Source of the DNA: Paulinella micropora
Taxonomy: Eukaryota; Cercozoa; Imbricatea; Euglyphida
Reading direction: 5' to 3'
NCBI GenBank assembly: GCA_009731375.1
Contig: BJOX01000018.1
Coordinates: forward strand, 1,642,425 to 1,676,388
Length of the DNA: 33,964 nt
How positions within the stretch are numbered: position 1 is the stretch's first letter; each line of letters begins with the position of its first letter. The notes beneath the pieces were generated by a model that saw only the letters and a program-made list of their open reading frames with translations, was not told where the DNA came from and searched no databases. A program made the translations under genes and the position numbers. Shown here piece after piece: positions 1 to 33,964 of this stretch.

Positions 1-177
1 GGGACTGCGGAATAACCTCGGCTTAGTGCAGTCTTGCCCTCAGGAGCTCCATCGGTGGCCCCGATCATCAGGCGAGAGACTGACACGGGGGGGTGGAGGA
101 CCTCGAACAAGGGTATTGGAGGCTTATGTCCGTTGAGGATATGCCATAAGCTGCATCAGTACGCCTCAGATATAGTA
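1..177 (+). repeat. Interspersed repeat fragment with (TTA)n tail
   Basis: Complex sequence ending in (ATT)n at 178-262. Its 3' half (from GGAGGCTTATGTCC) resembles 263-312 (GGAGGCACATGTCC), which also ends in (ATT)n. CGGCTTAG near 19 resembles a Pol III A box. A SINE-like origin is inferred, not proven. Confidence 0.45.
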
Positions 178-178
178 A

Positions 179-262
<84 letters not shown>

Positions 263-266
<4 letters not shown>

Positions 267-313
267 GAGGCACATGTCCAGGATCTGGATCTGATGCTTT
301 AACTGAGGAAGCC

Positions 314-377
<64 letters not shown>

Positions 378-566
378 GTTGTTGTTGTTAGGGAGTACAT
401 AGGCCATCGGTCCCTTTCCATGGGCTGATTGGTTTAAAGCTCCTAGAGTAATGTTCTATGCCGTCACTTCCTTTATTCCACCGATTGGTGTGGAGACTTT
501 CCTTATGGAATGGAGGACTGGATGCACATGGCCTTTTGGCTCAGCAATTGGCAGGAGATACATTAT
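263..566 (+). repeat. Further fragments with (TTA)n tails
   Basis: 263-312 and 388-566 are short complex segments, each followed by ATT/GTT repeats. The second has no recognised coding content. Confidence 0.4.
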
Positions 567-1005
<439 letters not shown>

Positions 1006-1516
1006 AAGAAGCTCTGCATTTACATGTATTGCTTGTAGAGAGTCTTCGGAAGCAGAAATAAGTAAATAGATAAACAAGTAGGTACAATGATTATGCAGAC
1101 AAGTAAGTAAGTAGAAAGAAAAATAGATTGAAAATTATAATACTAAATGAAAATAGAATATATAAAGGGAAAAATTCACATAAACACATGAAGATAGAAA
1201 TGCAAATGGATTCTTGCAGGCATAGATAAATGAGCCACAACAACACAAAGTTCAATCCGCTCGTTGAAAAATTACATTGGCCTTCCTGTGGCAAATGCCA
1301 CTCTGCAGCGGAAATTTGTTCGGTTGGCACTTGTACCGTTTTTTATTAGTTCAAGCACTTCCCATGTACATGTAGGAAATCACTGCAAAAGTAAGCTCTA
1401 AAGTAAAGCTGCTTTATTGTTACATAGCTGGGACTCACCAGGCTTCTCCTTGTTTTGGAAGAACTTAAAGAAGAACTCAAAAACTCGCAGGCAAATTGAG
1501 GGTAGCACTTTCTTAG
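1006..1516. other. Non-repetitive AT-rich stretch before exon 1
   Basis: AAGTA/AATAGA-rich DNA with no recognised gene. It could be intron or 5' flank. No promoter element is convincing. Confidence 0.5.
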
Positions 1517-32011
<30,495 letters not shown>

Positions 32012-32800
32012 CAACACACCTAAGGATATTTTCTGTGCGATAGTTTTCTTTTTGTTGTTGTTGTTGTTTCAATATGGAAGTTTTGTCGCCAGCGACAGAA
32101 AAAAAAAAATGCTTACTTTAGGGATCCTTATCTTTACGTCATGTCGTGACCGTTCGTCCATGGTTGAAAGAAGTCCTTGTTGTGATCGTTTTGTTTACAT
32201 CATGCCGTTATCATTCACATTATTATCTTATTGCAGCCTTAGGTGCCACAAGTCCTCAAATGTATGACTGGGGACGTTCACATGGCAAAACTTTCACTCA
32301 CTCAACGTTGATCTTATCTCAAACAATATTTGAGAGATATGACAACTCCAAGCACGTCCTTTCTCTGGCTATGCCCTTTTCAAACAAAGCGTTCAGAATT
32401 ATTGTGTAGCCCTAGTATTGGCAGAGGGGGGAAAAAAAAGGCATATCAAAGTTGACTGTTTTTGTTGCTTGAACGTCCCCAGTAGTATATATAGTACGTC
32501 ATATCGTCTACCCTTGTGAAAAATAAGACTTGAAGTGATCCTTTTATTTACATCGTGCCGCGTCATCAGTCACATTTAATATTGCACAACAGCGGATGCG
32601 GTCAGAGACACGAAGTATTAATAACAATGTATCCATATGTGCTGTATGGAAGCACAAGCCTGTCTACTATGTTCAAATCATTTAGAACTAACCAAAGTGC
32701 ATGATATTGATGCTTATGATCATAAGAGCGCAAAAATGCTTTTTATTGCCCTTTTGTTGATGCAGACAAAAACTCTTTTAAAATTGACTGTAAAAATAAA
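32012..32800 (+). other. Probable 3' UTR of the channel gene
   Basis: Non-repetitive, AT-rich sequence after the TAG. AATAAA at 32795-32800 is a candidate polyadenylation signal. Two diverged direct repeats (about 32134-32235 and 32494-32587) lie here. Confidence 0.55.
32795..32800 (+). terminator. Candidate poly(A) signal AATAAA
   Basis: Canonical hexamer about 785 nt after the stop codon; no cleavage evidence is available from sequence alone. Confidence 0.4.
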
Positions 32801-33794
32801 ATTGTACTAATACTAGCACTAGTTATTCCATATGTAGTGAGCATGTAACTTGATAAACGCAGTGAAATCGAGGCGCTCTAAGGCGTTTGAACTAAAATAT
32901 ATTTTTTAATACTGTTTTTTTTATTTACTAACACAGATATTGATTGAGTCCGCACGGCAATAATATCAATAATATGTTATATATTGAGTGCATACTGTAT
33001 GATTAAAGAGAAGGCGTTCTGATTTAGTAAGGCTTTTAAAAAAAGCACTATGGTGAATGTTAAAAAAATCACTGAAAACTAGAGTGAGGACTTATTTAAG
33101 TTGTCCTTTTTCTTCTTAAATTTTTTTTTTTTTTTTTAAGCTTGTGGTTCGTAAGCCTTAGATAGCCCCTTTTTCAACTTTTTCAAGCCGGCCCGCAGAG
33201 ACACACTGGGAATCGAAGAGCCATTTCCCGTGATCTCACCATATTTTTTTGACTTCACATTTTTTCAGTTTTCAAGCCGACACATCACTTCAAATTCCCC
33301 GACATGTCCCTTTCCTACTTTCATGCCGCGTCCAAAGGCAAGAAACAAGGGTTGGGGAAGAAGGCGTTGGTCATAGCTTTTCAATTTTAATCACCGTTAC
33401 GTGGATAGTTGATTTGTCAATTGGACGGACAGTCAATAATGCCAATGTTAACTGTAAGGACTTAATACAACATTTACCAGTCATAATTATAACTACGTAA
33501 CTTGGTCATCTAAGTTAGTCAGTTTTGTGACGTGGCAGCTTCTGTGTGACGTGGCAGATTCTCCCGCGGTTAGTTCAGTTCTCTTACTTATACGAGTTAT
33601 TAAAGTGCGTTTCCTTACTGCGAGACAGTCTTGCTAGAGTAGCCCGCGTTGTAATGTACTATTAATACCCGTTACTCCACCTAGTCAATTTACCTGTAAT
33701 TTGGATAGTCTTAGTCATAGGCAAGTTCATAGGCCGGACAGTTATTAATACCTTTATTACTGACAAGGACACTTTCTAGAGTATTCGCGAATCA
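32801..33794. other. Downstream flank, no recognised gene
   Basis: AT-rich unique DNA with poly(T) tracts. Small ORFs here resemble nothing I know. GTGACGTGGCAG occurs twice (33527-33538 and 33546-33557), a bZIP/G-box-like core that might belong to a downstream promoter. Confidence 0.45.
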
Positions 33795-33804
33795 NNNNNN
33801 NNNN
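33795..33804. other. Assembly gap, 10 N, with duplicated edges
   Basis: The 20 bases before the gap (33775-33794) are repeated exactly after it (33806-33825), so the two contigs probably overlap and the gap is not real. Confidence 0.95.
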
Positions 33805-33964
33805 GTCTAGAGTATTCGCGAATCATAGTCTGGAATGCCTAGATACCATTTTGTTAAGGTCACCACATTTTGTGTGACCCAAAGTCATTAAAAAGTCTTT
33901 TCTTCGGTTATTCTTTACCCTTAGCGGGGTAGCTTCCCTAAACTCTGCGTTTGAGTGATAGATT

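Noticed and set aside
33249-33500. 83-codon ORF in the 3' flank
   Set aside because: No recognised similarity, AT-rich context and no supporting splice or promoter signals.

Overview
This is a eukaryotic nuclear window made mostly of simple-sequence DNA, with one large gene on the + strand threaded through it. I can join 30 exons from 1517 to 32011. Every join keeps the reading frame across GT/AG introns. Together they total 2643 nt, or 880 codons plus a TAG stop. The product is a six-transmembrane voltage-gated potassium channel of the CNG/HCN/EAG (KCNH) superfamily: an acidic N-terminus, S1 to S3, an S4 with a positive residue at every third position, a pore with TLSTIGYGD, S6, a C-linker, a cyclic-nucleotide-binding-like domain with a degenerate phosphate pocket, and a long C-terminus ending in a coiled coil and an Ser/Pro/His-rich tail. 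The channel style and the many tiny exons suggest a protist or alga (stramenopile, haptophyte or green-alga type), but I cannot name a species.

Layout: 1-1500 holds fragments with (TTA)n tails and no convincing exon. 1517-8750 holds the N-terminal exons, a 1.15 kb TATC array and a 3.2 kb pentanucleotide satellite with a 472-base gap. 8694-18350 encodes S1 to S5 and includes an inverted duplication and a 1.8 kb hexanucleotide block. 20183-24396 encodes the turret, pore, filter and S6. 24555-26986 encodes the C-linker, nucleotide-binding-like domain and following basic helix. 28166-32011 encodes the C-terminal tail. 32012-33964 is ordinary AT-rich 3' flank with a likely poly(A) signal and a small assembly gap.

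The most unusual property is that most introns contain degenerate copies of the adjacent exon, often with its splice junction, separated by microsatellite. Examples are seven E3 units, six E13, three E14, ten E28 and four main E25 units, plus copies of E4, E7, E10, E12, E16, E17, E18, E22, E24, E27 and E29. Most copies are broken, but two E3 copies and one E14 copy keep acceptor, donor and phase and could be alternative exons. The E14 copy would remove one S4 gating charge.

The introns also carry two short interspersed repeat families. Family A has a common 3' end that always runs into (TATC)n and variable 5' truncation; its fullest copies carry the same ~118 bp module at both ends. Family B has two 464 bp copies, one with a 14 bp target-site duplication. 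A perfect 593 bp-arm palindrome beginning at an N10 gap (13522-14719) is probably an assembly or read fold-back and should be tested before biological interpretation.
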